A stretch of DNA of 32,968 nt from a virus: positions 1 to 32,968 of IMG/VR virus record IMGVR_UViG_3300007540_000049. One strand, written 5' to 3'. The stretch's first letter is position 1, and the number at the start of each line of letters is the position of its first letter. Below the pieces are notes generated by a model. That model had not been told where the DNA came from. It searched no databases and saw only the letters and a program-made list of their open reading frames with translations. Both the position numbers and the translations under genes were made by a program. Below are positions 23,108-31,009 of the stretch, one piece after another.

Positions 23108-24099
23108 CAGTCAAGCCAGATCAAGCTGTCAGCAACAGGGCCATGCTTCTTGTTAAAGAAGACTACTCGTTGGCAGGGTCTTCCTGACTCACCGATAACT
23201 TCAAGAGCCCAGTCGTTGTCACTCTCGATAGTGCCGTTAGCAAAGAAGATCTTATCTTGAACTACACCAGACATTGGTCTGTGGAAGTGTCCAAGAAAGA
23301 TGTAGCCCCACTCTTCAGGGAGACTGCCGCTCCATCCTGCTACCTTTCGAGCAAGTCCTGTGAGCGGGTAGCCTCCAAGACCACCTCCCCCTGAGATTTG
23401 ATCGCCATGAACAAGGAGTAAGTTATGTCCTTCCGCATTAACGACACGATAAAAAGAATCATGGTCTACGTCCCACGTAATGCGGGAGTCTTTGATCACG
23501 CTCGTTACCATAAGCCTCGTCACAACCGTAGCAATCATGTCGAAGTTGGTGCGCGGAGAAGCTCCAGCATTCTTGGGCTGGCTCCTGCCGTGGTTACCGG
23601 GGACAGCACTGACCGTTATGCTGCGGAACGCGCTAGACATTTCGATGATAAAATCAGAGAGTATCTTTGGGGCGACTTTGATGGCTTGATCCCATAAGTC
23701 TGAGTCAACTACCCAAGGCTGGTGAGCAAAGATTGTCTCGCCCTCTACGATATCACCACCAATCATAATGACTGCGTTATCTATCTTAGCACCAGACCGA
23801 CGAGTCTCGACAACCTTAAGTGTCTGCTCTGCCAGCTTCTTCATGCGCTGCTTGGCTACCTTGCTGTCAAACGTAGAGGTAAGCTTGCCGATCTGGGTGT
23901 CACTGATATGAATGACAGCAGTCTCTGAGTGCAGCTTGCGCTTGTCTCTTTCTTTTCTCTTTGGTGGTGTCCACCTAAAGTTCTTTAGTGCCTCGTCTGC
24001 ACGCCGCAAGATAATAGTCTCGATAGCCTCACGGTTCTCAAGCTCCTTGGACAGGCGGCGTATTTCTTTTTCTAATAAGGGGATGTCAGTCATCGTCAT
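23107..24099 (-). CDS. Calcineurin-like metallophosphoesterase
   Basis: 330 aa. After an N-terminal coiled coil (residues 6-40) come the metallophosphatase motifs in order: SDTQIG (66-71), GGDIVEG (114-120), PGNHGR (167-172), LLVHGDQ (228-234) and LGHFHRP (269-275). The first motif has Gln69 where the family usually has His (DxH). Such enzymes cleave phosphoesters, including nucleic acids (Mre11/SbcD), and occur in many large and T7-like phages; the true substrate cannot be read from the sequence. Met1 or Met3 may start it; both overlap the upstream gene. It is coupled by TGATG to the next. Confidence 0.85.
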   Translation of the reverse strand: MTMTDIPLLEKEIRRLSKELENREAIETIILRRADEALKNFRWTPPKRKERDKRKLHSETAVIHISDTQIGKLTSTFDSKVAKQRMKKLAEQTLKVVETRRSGAKIDNAVIMIGGDIVEGETIFAHQPWVVDSDLWDQAIKVAPKILSDFIIEMSSAFRSITVSAVPGNHGRSQPKNAGASPRTNFDMIATVVTRLMVTSVIKDSRITWDVDHDSFYRVVNAEGHNLLLVHGDQISGGGGLGGYPLTGLARKVAGWSGSLPEEWGYIFLGHFHRPMSGVVQDKIFFANGTIESDNDWALEVIGESGRPCQRVVFFNKKHGPVADSLIWLD

Positions 24100-24301
24100 C
24101 TGAGTCCAGCCAGTCGGCCAAGAACTCTGTCTTAAGTGGTTGGGAAAGAAGGGAAAAGATCGCGTGGTTTAGTACACGAACTTGAGCAAGCGATTCTAGC
24201 TGCTCACATAACGCTATTAATCTCTTGGCTAGTAGTAGCCTCTCCCCAAACTCATCTAACAAATCCTCCAGAACCTTATTTGTCATAATAAGGTTAGCCA
24301 T
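24086..24301 (-). CDS. Hypothetical leucine-rich helical protein
   Basis: 71 aa from the ATG at 24301, chosen because GAGG stands about 8 bases upstream; a longer version from 24355 (89 aa) has no ribosome binding site and would leave only 5 bases to the divergent gene at 24361. The protein is almost all helical (LEDLLDEFGERLLLAKRLIA), with an acidic end. No family is recognised. It overlaps the metallophosphoesterase start by 14 bases. It follows a 262-base stretch in which the opposite strand carries the small terminase gene. Confidence 0.55.
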   Translation of the reverse strand: MANLIMTNKVLEDLLDEFGERLLLAKRLIALCEQLESLAQVRVLNHAIFSLLSQPLKTEFLADWLDSDDDD

Positions 24302-24331
24302 TGTCACTGCCTCATCCGGGGCAGGTATACT
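24301..24331 (+). promoter_or_regulatory. Sigma70-like promoter for the lone rightward gene
   Basis: TTGTCA (24301-24306) and TATACT (24326-24331) match host -35 and -10 elements with a 19-base spacer. They sit just upstream of the only + strand gene in the leftward block. A start near 24338 would give a leader of only about 8-23 bases. Confidence 0.4.
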
Positions 24332-24360
24332 ATCGTCACTATCTAATGAATCCATTAACC

Positions 24361-24567
24361 ATGAAAGAAGAAAAACTCAGCCGACTGTGGGATCTCACAG
24401 TTGATCGACTCATTGAACGCCTCGAATCTGGTGAGGCATCGTCTCAGGATATCAATGTAGCTAGGCAAATGCTCCGTGATCATGGGGTAAATGTAGAGGA
24501 TGTGGATGAAAGTCCCATTGCTGATCTGTCTAAGGTGCTGCCATTCAAGACTGGTACAGATAATTAA
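24361..24567 (+). CDS. Probable small terminase subunit (DNA maturase A, gp18-like)
   Basis: 68 aa (T7 gp18 is 89). The segment LTVDRLIERLESGEASSQDINVARQMLRDHGVNV (residues 12-45, quoted here only as a span) has the pattern of small terminase proteins of T7-like phages: a helix, Gly-Glu-Ala-Ser, then a helix ending DHG. It would recognise phage DNA and regulate the large subunit during packaging. ATG 24361 is used; ATG 24346 is possible, and neither has a clear Shine-Dalgarno. It runs opposite to all neighbours and its stop overlaps the terminase large subunit stop by 4 bases, tail-to-tail. It is a plausible gene, less certain than its neighbours. Confidence 0.6.
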   Translation: MKEEKLSRLWDLTVDRLIERLESGEASSQDINVARQMLRDHGVNVEDVDESPIADLSKVLPFKTGTDN

Positions 24568-26204
24568 ACATTAAACCACGTCGGGGGTTCGTTCCCTTTT
24601 TCCATGATTGAGTCTAGCTCCTTCTGTAGGAGTTCGTCCTTTCTTTCGTTGATTGCATCTCGTGCATCTCTAGCCATTTGCTCTGTCCAATAGGCAACTG
24701 CCATGGTCAGGGCATCTAGCTTATCATCGTGATCTAGGCAGCCTCTGTCCCGGCTGAGTCTGCTCATCTGGTGGGGCAGGGAATACTGTACGGCTGTGTC
24801 GGGGGAGCGGTCTAGCGTTTCCTCGTAGTCCTTACGTATAGCCTGAGCGTTCACAACGAGTCTGTGCTGGTTCATCACAGGCTCTAGGGTGTCGGCCATG
24901 CGAGCTTCCTTCATCCCCTTAGCGGTCGTTTCCTCGACAGTAACCGGGTATATCTCACGGAGATGCGGCTTAAGAAGCTCGGTGAACATTCCTCCACCGT
25001 AGTTACTTTCGGTGACGATGACATTGACTTTGTATTCTTTAGCCTTTGTCGCCAAGAGACGCATCGTTGCGTCCGTATATCCTTGGGTGGTCCCGCCCCA
25101 ATCAAGTAGATAGAGAAAACCATTGAGATACTTAAGTACACAATAGGAGGTTTCATCAGTTCCTCTACCACTTGGGTCCACGGTAAGGATAGATCCTGTG
25201 TAAGGGACCATGTCACCATGGATTGATAAAGGTCGGCAGTACTTATCACGCGAAAATCCTGTGTTGGGTAGGTCTTCCCATACGTCTGAGCTCTGCCACA
25301 CTACACGTTCTGGTGCAACCTCAGAGTCACAGTCCATGACAATGAGATCAGTGAGGCGCAGCGGGTGGCGGGAGAGATCTGATAGGCGTACGTCTAGTTG
25401 GTATTGTAGTTGGAATCCAGTCCGTCCATAGGAAGCTTCCCTTTCAATAAGCTCTTCATCAGAGAATCGGTCTGGGTCTGTAGGCTGTCCTGCTTGTCCG
25501 TCAAGTGAAGAAACATAATCGGCAAGTCTACCTCCATATACTCCCGGATCTTCTGGCATTCTTGCAGGATAGATTCTAACATCATACCCTCGTTCGGGGA
25601 GTTCGGTATAAATCGATTCTTGTGATTGGGGAGTTCCAAGGTAAACTATTTCTCCAGTATCAGGGACGATGATTGCTTCGAATTCTTTCGTAGATTCTGC
25701 CAGCTTAGACCGCGCACCCACCGTAGCACTGTTGCCGGGAACCTCGACATCATCTGCAATAATAAGGTCGGCACGACTACCAGTAAGCTGCCCAGTAATA
25801 CCAACAGACTTGCAAGAAGGAGAGTGTGCGGCCCTAGCTGGACCGACATCCCATGCGATCTTGGATGATCGCTGTGCTTCGTCGGGAGCGAGGTGTTGTA
25901 GGACGGGCATCTCTCGAATGAGACGGTGACAGAAGGAAGAGAAATCATCGGCGCGGGATTTGGATGCGGAGACTACGAGTATCTTTGTGTCTGGGTCCAT
26001 GTATAGATTCCATAGACCAAAGGCAGAAGTAATCCAAGACTTACCAACACCTCGGAAAGCTTGAACCATGCGTCGGCGTGGCCCGTGCTGGAGATAATCA
26101 GCGATGTCATACTGGACAGGAGTAGGGTCAGGAAGGCCCAAGTGTTTCCACGTAAGGTAGAGGAAGTTGCGGAAGTCCTTGAGTTCTTCGGGGATCTCAT
26201 GCAT
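24564..26204 (-). CDS. Terminase large subunit, T7 gp19-like
   Basis: 546 aa (T7 gp19 is 586). This is the ATP-driven motor and nuclease that packages concatemeric DNA. N-terminal ATPase: Walker A FRGVGKS (residues 50-56), Walker B LIIADDVE (147-154), and a coupling motif VYLGTPQSQ (187-195). C-terminal RNase H-like nuclease: TVDPSGRGTDET (341-352, Asp343), VTESNYGGG (397-405, Glu399) and DHDDKLDAL near residue 505. It overlaps the upstream zinc-protein gene by 8 bases. It is on the leftward strand with the replication genes rather than with the head genes, unlike in T7. Confidence 0.95.
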   Translation of the reverse strand: MHEIPEELKDFRNFLYLTWKHLGLPDPTPVQYDIADYLQHGPRRRMVQAFRGVGKSWITSAFGLWNLYMDPDTKILVVSASKSRADDFSSFCHRLIREMPVLQHLAPDEAQRSSKIAWDVGPARAAHSPSCKSVGITGQLTGSRADLIIADDVEVPGNSATVGARSKLAESTKEFEAIIVPDTGEIVYLGTPQSQESIYTELPERGYDVRIYPARMPEDPGVYGGRLADYVSSLDGQAGQPTDPDRFSDEELIEREASYGRTGFQLQYQLDVRLSDLSRHPLRLTDLIVMDCDSEVAPERVVWQSSDVWEDLPNTGFSRDKYCRPLSIHGDMVPYTGSILTVDPSGRGTDETSYCVLKYLNGFLYLLDWGGTTQGYTDATMRLLATKAKEYKVNVIVTESNYGGGMFTELLKPHLREIYPVTVEETTAKGMKEARMADTLEPVMNQHRLVVNAQAIRKDYEETLDRSPDTAVQYSLPHQMSRLSRDRGCLDHDDKLDALTMAVAYWTEQMARDARDAINERKDELLQKELDSIMEKGNEPPTWFNV

Positions 26205-26544
26205 TAGCTTTCTTTATTCGTGCTCGTATCTTGCAGTCATACTTGTGGCACTCTTTGCAGAAGTGACTGAGGTAATCTTTGGAGTCCCACTTCATATAGA
26301 ACTGGTCGGATGGTTTGACTTCGTCACATACCTTACACCATTTCTCTGTGATCACAGTAAGTTTACCTGATTCGTAAGCTTCTTTGATCCTGACCCTCCG
26401 CTCTTCTTGTGTTGTACGTACGGCGGCTGTCACACAAAAGCGGCACTGTGGTACGCGCCACCCCGGCCTGTCGCTACGAGTATAGAACTCTTCGATTAGG
26501 TACTCGGTCTTGCACTTGGTGCATGTCTTGAACTCTTCAGTCAT
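26197..26544 (-). CDS. Zinc-binding protein with two four-cysteine modules
   Basis: 115 aa from ATG 26544 (AGGGAG 4 bases upstream), preferred to a non-supported start at 26580. It holds two similar modules: CTKC...CRFC (Cys8, 11, 34, 37) and CKVC...CKEC (Cys70, 73, 96, 99), each followed by basic residues. The cysteine spacing resembles zinc ribbons at the start of endonuclease VII-like phage proteins, but no nuclease core follows, so it may be a DNA-binding or adaptor protein. It is next to the terminase gene and overlaps genes on both sides. Confidence 0.7.
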   Translation of the reverse strand: MTEEFKTCTKCKTEYLIEEFYTRSDRPGWRVPQCRFCVTAAVRTTQEERRVRIKEAYESGKLTVITEKWCKVCDEVKPSDQFYMKWDSKDYLSHFCKECHKYDCKIRARIKKANA

Positions 26545-26857
26545 CTGTCTCCCTCGGTACTGAACCCTGTAAGAATACAAGGTAGTTGATTATATCAATA
26601 ATACTGTCATCGAATGACTCATCACCTACCAACCCATCATGGTTACAGTGTGTGATCAGCCGCCCTAGCTTGTCAGATATACGAGCTAGGATTCCAGTAG
26701 GTACGGAGCAGATCTGTAGATCCTCCACCCTTCTGAAGTTTGTGTAGGCGTCACCTTCACCAGAGTAGTTCCTAACCTTGATGGTTAAGATGTTCTTGGC
26801 TTCGGTTGTTATCTTATCGTGTAGTGCTAGTAGCTGTGCTGTGTTCATGGGGTCCAT
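26537..26857 (-). CDS. DUF1599/Nmad1-like small protein
   Basis: 106 aa from 26857, or 103 aa from the ATG at 26848, which forms ATGA with the exonuclease stop. The pattern KVRNYSGEGDAYTNF, then ARISDKLGRL (58-67) and ESFDDSIIDIINYLVF (80-95) matches a small all-alpha phage family often called nucleotide modification associated domain 1 and distantly like MazG pyrophosphatases; the Glu/Asp set could bind metal. It may act on nucleotides in the replication pool (inference). It sits between the exonuclease and a zinc protein. Confidence 0.65.
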   Translation of the reverse strand: MDPMNTAQLLALHDKITTEAKNILTIKVRNYSGEGDAYTNFRRVEDLQICSVPTGILARISDKLGRLITHCNHDGLVGDESFDDSIIDIINYLVFLQGSVPRETDD

Positions 26858-27585
26858 AGCTTAGGGGTTTGCCTAACAAAATCATACTCACCGGGGCGTA
26901 GGATTCTGGCAAGTCGTGCGTTTAGTAGAGCTTCCTCTTCGTCGAGGTTAGCGTTGGCGTACGCTCTCCTTACTGTGTCCCACGTAGCTCCGTCAGCATC
27001 GAGGATCTTGTCAGACTTCTTGTCCCCTACTCCGGGGATTCCTTTGAAGCCATCAACAGCATCACCCATCAGCGTCTGCTTGAGGTGCAGCCTGTCAGCT
27101 TCTTGCTCGTTAACTCTGAACACACCGTCCTCTCTCTTGCGTGGCTTGAAGTGCAAGCCCGGAACTGTCAGCAGATCCTTATCGTCTGAGCATATGATGG
27201 TGTTGTGTGAGGATAACATACCCATTATGTCATCGGCCTCTAGGTTATTAACCAGTACACTTGGGTGCTTTTTTATTAGATGCTGTTTCACTTCTGGGAC
27301 ACATACAGGGCGGCGTACATTTGTACGGTTAGCCTTGTAGTCTGGAAAGAGATCATGCCTGAACGTGCGTGAGTCACTCCAGCACATAAGGTATGAGGCA
27401 GGGTTAAGCTGGGCAAACATACCAAGTAACATACCATCGAACACTTCGATAACAGCATGATCATCTACTGTGCGCACAGCATCATCACCGAAATCATATG
27501 TATCCTCACAGCTAAAGGCTGCGCGATGCCAGATGATGTCAGCATCTATGAGTAGTTGAAAGGTGGGGTCAGTGTTTTCATTCAT
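26845..27585 (-). CDS. 5'-3' exonuclease, T7 gp6-like (FEN family)
   Basis: 246 aa (T7 gp6 is 300). Metal-dependent 5' nuclease used to degrade host DNA and remove RNA primers. Acidic motifs in order: LIDADIIW (Asp14, Asp16), FPDYKANR, the arch Lys/Arg region, NLEADDIMG, CSDDKDLL, and GDAVDGFKGIPGVGDKK, whose last part is the helix-hairpin-helix that holds duplex DNA. It starts by TAATG coupling with the DNA polymerase stop. It is shorter than gp6 at the C-terminus. Confidence 0.92.
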   Translation of the reverse strand: MNENTDPTFQLLIDADIIWHRAAFSCEDTYDFGDDAVRTVDDHAVIEVFDGMLLGMFAQLNPASYLMCWSDSRTFRHDLFPDYKANRTNVRRPVCVPEVKQHLIKKHPSVLVNNLEADDIMGMLSSHNTIICSDDKDLLTVPGLHFKPRKREDGVFRVNEQEADRLHLKQTLMGDAVDGFKGIPGVGDKKSDKILDADGATWDTVRRAYANANLDEEEALLNARLARILRPGEYDFVRQTPKLWTP

Positions 27586-29375
27586 TAGTGGATCTCGCTC
27601 CAGTTCATTCCGATCATTGCGTCCCCATCCATAGGGCAGCGTAGTTTGTATTGCTCTGTTGTTTCCTTAAAGGATTGTATAGCTGTACTCACAACGTCAC
27701 CAACATTAGTGTCGGGTGTCTCGATGATCATCTCATCATGAATGAAACCAACGATGTGTGTGTCCGCCCAGTTGTTAGACATTATGTGAAAGTCTAGGTT
27801 TAGTGCAGCACGTTTGGATACACAGGCTCCAGCACTTTGGATCAAGAGATTAACAGCAGAGTGCTCAGACCTAGGCCGTAAGATTCTACCGTCCAGTCCC
27901 TTGAAGTATCCCTTCTCTGCGCTGGTCTTCTTTACTTTGTTGATGAGCCTACGCATAGCTGGCCGCTCATTAAACAAGCGTGTGACTAGAGCACTGGCCC
28001 TACGCATAGGGATGTCAAGCATCGCCGCAATCTTGCGTGAGCTTGCGCCATAGATCAGGGCAAAGAATGTGTTCTTCGCTGTCTGTCTATCACACTCCAT
28101 CATGTCAGCGTTTGCTTGGTGTATGTCACCACGAAGAACTACGTCAGCAAACTCACCGTCATCGAAGCGTGCCATGTAGTGAGCGAAGCATCTAACCTCT
28201 AGAGATTTAGCATCACAACCAACCAAGACATTGTCCTTGGATGCCGTGAACAGAGCGCGGCACTCCTTACCGAATGGTAGTCGAGTGCTTGGCACTTGCT
28301 GAAGATTAGGATCAACGCAGGATGTACGCCCAGAGTACGCGCCTAATGTTTTAAGCTTCGGGTGTACCCTGCCGTTACGTTCAAGACTGAGCCAGCCTCT
28401 CCTGTCCCCTGTGAGCATTGCAAAGATCTTCTGTACTCGGTACAGGTCAGCGACTAGCGAGGCTTCAGGGATGTCAGGGATCTGGCTAAGGATAGATTCA
28501 TCTACCTTCACCTGACCAGTGGCCGTCTTTGCCGATGGCTCCCACCCACGAGTGACTAAGAACTCAGCCACCTGCGGTCGAGACATAGGATTAAACTTTG
28601 TCTCCTTAACCTTGAGTGGTCCAGCTACTAGCTCCTTGCGTATACCGCTGGGTGCATCAGTCTTCTTAACAAAGTGTACGTCAGTGACTGGATCAATCCA
28701 GTACTGCGGTGTCTTCATCTCTTGTCGTTTCGGTGGGACAAGATCAACAAGAGCGTCAAGGATCTCTCCCTTCTTCTCGTCCAGTTGTTTGAACAGATCA
28801 ATGGCAGCATCTCGATCAAACTCGATACCCTTCTGCTGCATACGAAAAGCAAGACAAGCAAACTCTGTCTCCATCCGCACGGCAGGGCCAGTGATACCAC
28901 TCGATGGTAGCTTCTCCCACAGCCTGTGCGTTACGCGCACATCTTGCTTGCAGTACTCAGCCATCTCATCTGTGTAAGCTGTCCAGTCATCGTAGTCTCC
29001 CTTGTGCATCCCAAGCCTGTGCCCGAAGGAGCGCAGAGAATACTTACCCCACTCTGTGCGTGGGATCTTGGCAAGCTTGGCATCCTTGTGCAGCAGGTCA
29101 GGGAAACACATACGAGTAAGAAGGAAGGTGTCCTTTATCTGTACACCTACTGGTACATCCCACCCCAGTAGCTTACGCAACAGAGGTAGATCGTACTGGA
29201 TAATGTTGTGCCCAATAAGATTGGTTGCACCCTTCATCCACTCCAGTGCTTCTTGTAGTTTGTCCGGCCCGTAGCACACGGGCTCGTCACCATTCTCTGA
29301 TACAGCGATGCAGTGAATGTCGGTAGCTTCATCGAGTAGACCGTTAGCTTCGATATCAAATACTATATCTCGCAT
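27585..29375 (-). CDS. Family A DNA polymerase, T7 gp5-like
   Basis: 596 aa (T7 gp5 is 704). N-terminal 3'-5' proofreading domain: FDIEANGL (Asp7, Glu9), HNIIQYD, YCKQDVRVT. Polymerase domain: motif A VGCDAKSLEVRC (Asp388), motif B RQTAKNTFFALIYG (Lys434, Phe438, Tyr442), motif C FIHDEMII (His546, Asp547). Phe438 is at the position called 762 in E. coli Pol I, where T7 has Tyr. The thumb insertion that binds thioredoxin in T7 is about 27 residues shorter here, so host thioredoxin may not be the processivity factor. Joined to primase-helicase by TGATG and to the exonuclease by TAATG. Confidence 0.96.
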   Translation of the reverse strand: MRDIVFDIEANGLLDEATDIHCIAVSENGDEPVCYGPDKLQEALEWMKGATNLIGHNIIQYDLPLLRKLLGWDVPVGVQIKDTFLLTRMCFPDLLHKDAKLAKIPRTEWGKYSLRSFGHRLGMHKGDYDDWTAYTDEMAEYCKQDVRVTHRLWEKLPSSGITGPAVRMETEFACLAFRMQQKGIEFDRDAAIDLFKQLDEKKGEILDALVDLVPPKRQEMKTPQYWIDPVTDVHFVKKTDAPSGIRKELVAGPLKVKETKFNPMSRPQVAEFLVTRGWEPSAKTATGQVKVDESILSQIPDIPEASLVADLYRVQKIFAMLTGDRRGWLSLERNGRVHPKLKTLGAYSGRTSCVDPNLQQVPSTRLPFGKECRALFTASKDNVLVGCDAKSLEVRCFAHYMARFDDGEFADVVLRGDIHQANADMMECDRQTAKNTFFALIYGASSRKIAAMLDIPMRRASALVTRLFNERPAMRRLINKVKKTSAEKGYFKGLDGRILRPRSEHSAVNLLIQSAGACVSKRAALNLDFHIMSNNWADTHIVGFIHDEMIIETPDTNVGDVVSTAIQSFKETTEQYKLRCPMDGDAMIGMNWSEIH

Positions 29376-30847
29376 CAGTCATCTCCGAAGGGATCACCTT
29401 CATCTTCATCTTGATGATTGTGCAACCTACCAGTGGGAGGATCGTAGCGTATGAAACCACTCGGTCCTGTCTCTCCGCTGTACCTATTCTTTAGTACGCG
29501 GATGTGCATGAGGTTCTTCTCATCGCCATCAGCTTGTTGGCTACGCTCAAAGGCACACACAATATCACTGAGTTGTGCGATACCATGTGACCCACGCAGA
29601 TGCGCCAGTGATACAGAACCACCCTCTTCGTGTGGCCTACCGTCTGATCTACGCAGGTGAGATACCAGCACCATAGCACAGCCCGTCTCCTCTACTAACC
29701 CACGCAGCTTAGTCATCGTGGAATCAATAGCAGTTCTCTCCTGCGTGTCAGCAAACTCACTGACCACAATAGATAGGTGATCAAGGAAGATAACCTTACA
29801 GTCCATAGCCTTGATGGCATACCGAATCTTAGTAAGCAGTGCATCGCTGTGCAGTGAGCCGAAGTGATCAAACAAAACAAGGTTACCGTTACCTACAGAT
29901 TCTTGGTAGGCAGCCTTCATTGTCTCGTCTGATATCTCCTTGAAGTTTTCCTCTAGCTCAAAGAGTGGCATGCCTAGATGCAGTGCCATGAAGTTGAGCG
30001 CAGTCTTACGTACGCTTTCCTCTAGTGCAAAGTATCCTACCTTCCAGTCCTGCTGTGCAAACTGGTACGCAATCTCTCTACACACCTGAGACTTACCGAT
30101 ACCTGTACCAGCAGTGAACGTGACCAGTTCTCCTAGGCGTAGCCCACGAGTCTTGGTCTGCATGTTTATCCACGGGTACTGGATAGCTGTAGTCTCTGGG
30201 ACATTACTAATAACATCCCATAGATCCTCACCCTTGACGAGCCCACCGGGGATGTACTCTCGTGCATTCCACACCGCTCGCTTCAGTTCTTCTCTGTCAC
30301 CTGACACAAGAACTTCACTGGCATCCTTCTTCGTCAGCGTGGCAATGTATGCTTTGCCGGGAGGCAGGAGGAACGCACATTCTTCTGCTGCTTTACGACC
30401 GGGATCATCCTGATCAAACATCAAGACTACCTTCTCGAATCCACACAGCCACTCAAGGTTCCTCTTGAATACAGAGGTAGCTGACTGTGCACCGTTAGGT
30501 ACTGAGACTGTAGGCCAGCGGCAGCCATGCGTCTCCGCATAGCTCATGGCATCTATCTCTCCCTCGGTAACCACCAGCATCTTTCCACCCGAAAATTTTT
30601 GTTGACCAAAAAAGGTTCCGGGTTGCGTACCACGCCACATGAACTTCTTGTTCTGCTGACGTATCTTAATACCAGCAGCCGTACCATCTACGTTGAAGTA
30701 CTGAGCAAAGTGAGCGCGGTCCCCGTTGTGATCTCCAACGGAATACTCATAGAAGAAACAAGTCTCCTTTGATATGCGGCGCTTAGTTAATGCTGCGAAT
30801 TCTCCTTGCGGTTTAATGATCGGTGCTTCTTGCTTCTTCTCTTGCAC
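29375..30847 (-). CDS. Internal-start form of the helicase lacking the zinc module (4B-like)
   Basis: Same frame as the full-length protein, from GTG 30847 (codon 55), 490 aa. GGAGGAG lies 2 bases before the GTG, and its first GGAGG is about 4 bases away. T7 makes two gene 4 proteins, 4A (with zinc domain) and 4B from an internal start at Met64. Here the internal start falls just after Cys46, so the short form would be helicase without efficient primer synthesis. This is a prediction from the ribosome binding site and the T7 parallel. Confidence 0.5.
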   Translation of the reverse strand: MQEKKQEAPIIKPQGEFAALTKRRISKETCFFYEYSVGDHNGDRAHFAQYFNVDGTAAGIKIRQQNKKFMWRGTQPGTFFGQQKFSGGKMLVVTEGEIDAMSYAETHGCRWPTVSVPNGAQSATSVFKRNLEWLCGFEKVVLMFDQDDPGRKAAEECAFLLPPGKAYIATLTKKDASEVLVSGDREELKRAVWNAREYIPGGLVKGEDLWDVISNVPETTAIQYPWINMQTKTRGLRLGELVTFTAGTGIGKSQVCREIAYQFAQQDWKVGYFALEESVRKTALNFMALHLGMPLFELEENFKEISDETMKAAYQESVGNGNLVLFDHFGSLHSDALLTKIRYAIKAMDCKVIFLDHLSIVVSEFADTQERTAIDSTMTKLRGLVEETGCAMVLVSHLRRSDGRPHEEGGSVSLAHLRGSHGIAQLSDIVCAFERSQQADGDEKNLMHIRVLKNRYSGETGPSGFIRYDPPTGRLHNHQDEDEGDPFGDD

Positions 30848-31009
30848 TACTCCTCCATCTCCTACTGTCTGGCATGAGAAACAGAATGTATGCCCATCGT
30901 CATAGACGGCATTAGCATCGCTGCTCCCACATTTACTACATGATGTGTGTCCTACGAATGACGAGTCGGAATCCTTGCTCCGCTCGCTTTGATACTTTTT
31001 CTTGATCAG
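29375..31009 (-). CDS. Primase-helicase, T7 gp4-like (CTG start proposed)
   Basis: 544 aa if started at CTG 31009 (T7 gp4A is 566). Zinc-binding module with Cys24, Cys27, Cys43 and Cys46, the same 2-15-2 spacing and an almost identical DGHTFC as in T7; TOPRIM part with VTEGEID and LMFDQDDPGRKAAEE; RecA-like helicase with Walker A GTGIGKS, Walker B VIFLDHLS, and RVLKNRYSGETG near the end; acidic tail. The frame is open back to a TAG at 31022-31024, and within it there is no ATG, GTG or TTG before the zinc module. CTG is 7 bases after AGGAG. The N-terminus overlaps the RusA gene by 74 bases in another frame. Unwinds the fork and makes primers. Confidence 0.9.
   Translation of the reverse strand: MIKKKYQSERSKDSDSSFVGHTSCSKCGSSDANAVYDDGHTFCFSCQTVGDGGVVQEKKQEAPIIKPQGEFAALTKRRISKETCFFYEYSVGDHNGDRAHFAQYFNVDGTAAGIKIRQQNKKFMWRGTQPGTFFGQQKFSGGKMLVVTEGEIDAMSYAETHGCRWPTVSVPNGAQSATSVFKRNLEWLCGFEKVVLMFDQDDPGRKAAEECAFLLPPGKAYIATLTKKDASEVLVSGDREELKRAVWNAREYIPGGLVKGEDLWDVISNVPETTAIQYPWINMQTKTRGLRLGELVTFTAGTGIGKSQVCREIAYQFAQQDWKVGYFALEESVRKTALNFMALHLGMPLFELEENFKEISDETMKAAYQESVGNGNLVLFDHFGSLHSDALLTKIRYAIKAMDCKVIFLDHLSIVVSEFADTQERTAIDSTMTKLRGLVEETGCAMVLVSHLRRSDGRPHEEGGSVSLAHLRGSHGIAQLSDIVCAFERSQQADGDEKNLMHIRVLKNRYSGETGPSGFIRYDPPTGRLHNHQDEDEGDPFGDD

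Noticed and set aside
23425-23697. Rightward open frame opposite the metallophosphoesterase
   Set aside because: It is fully antisense to a gene with five recognisable motifs, so it is a shadow frame.
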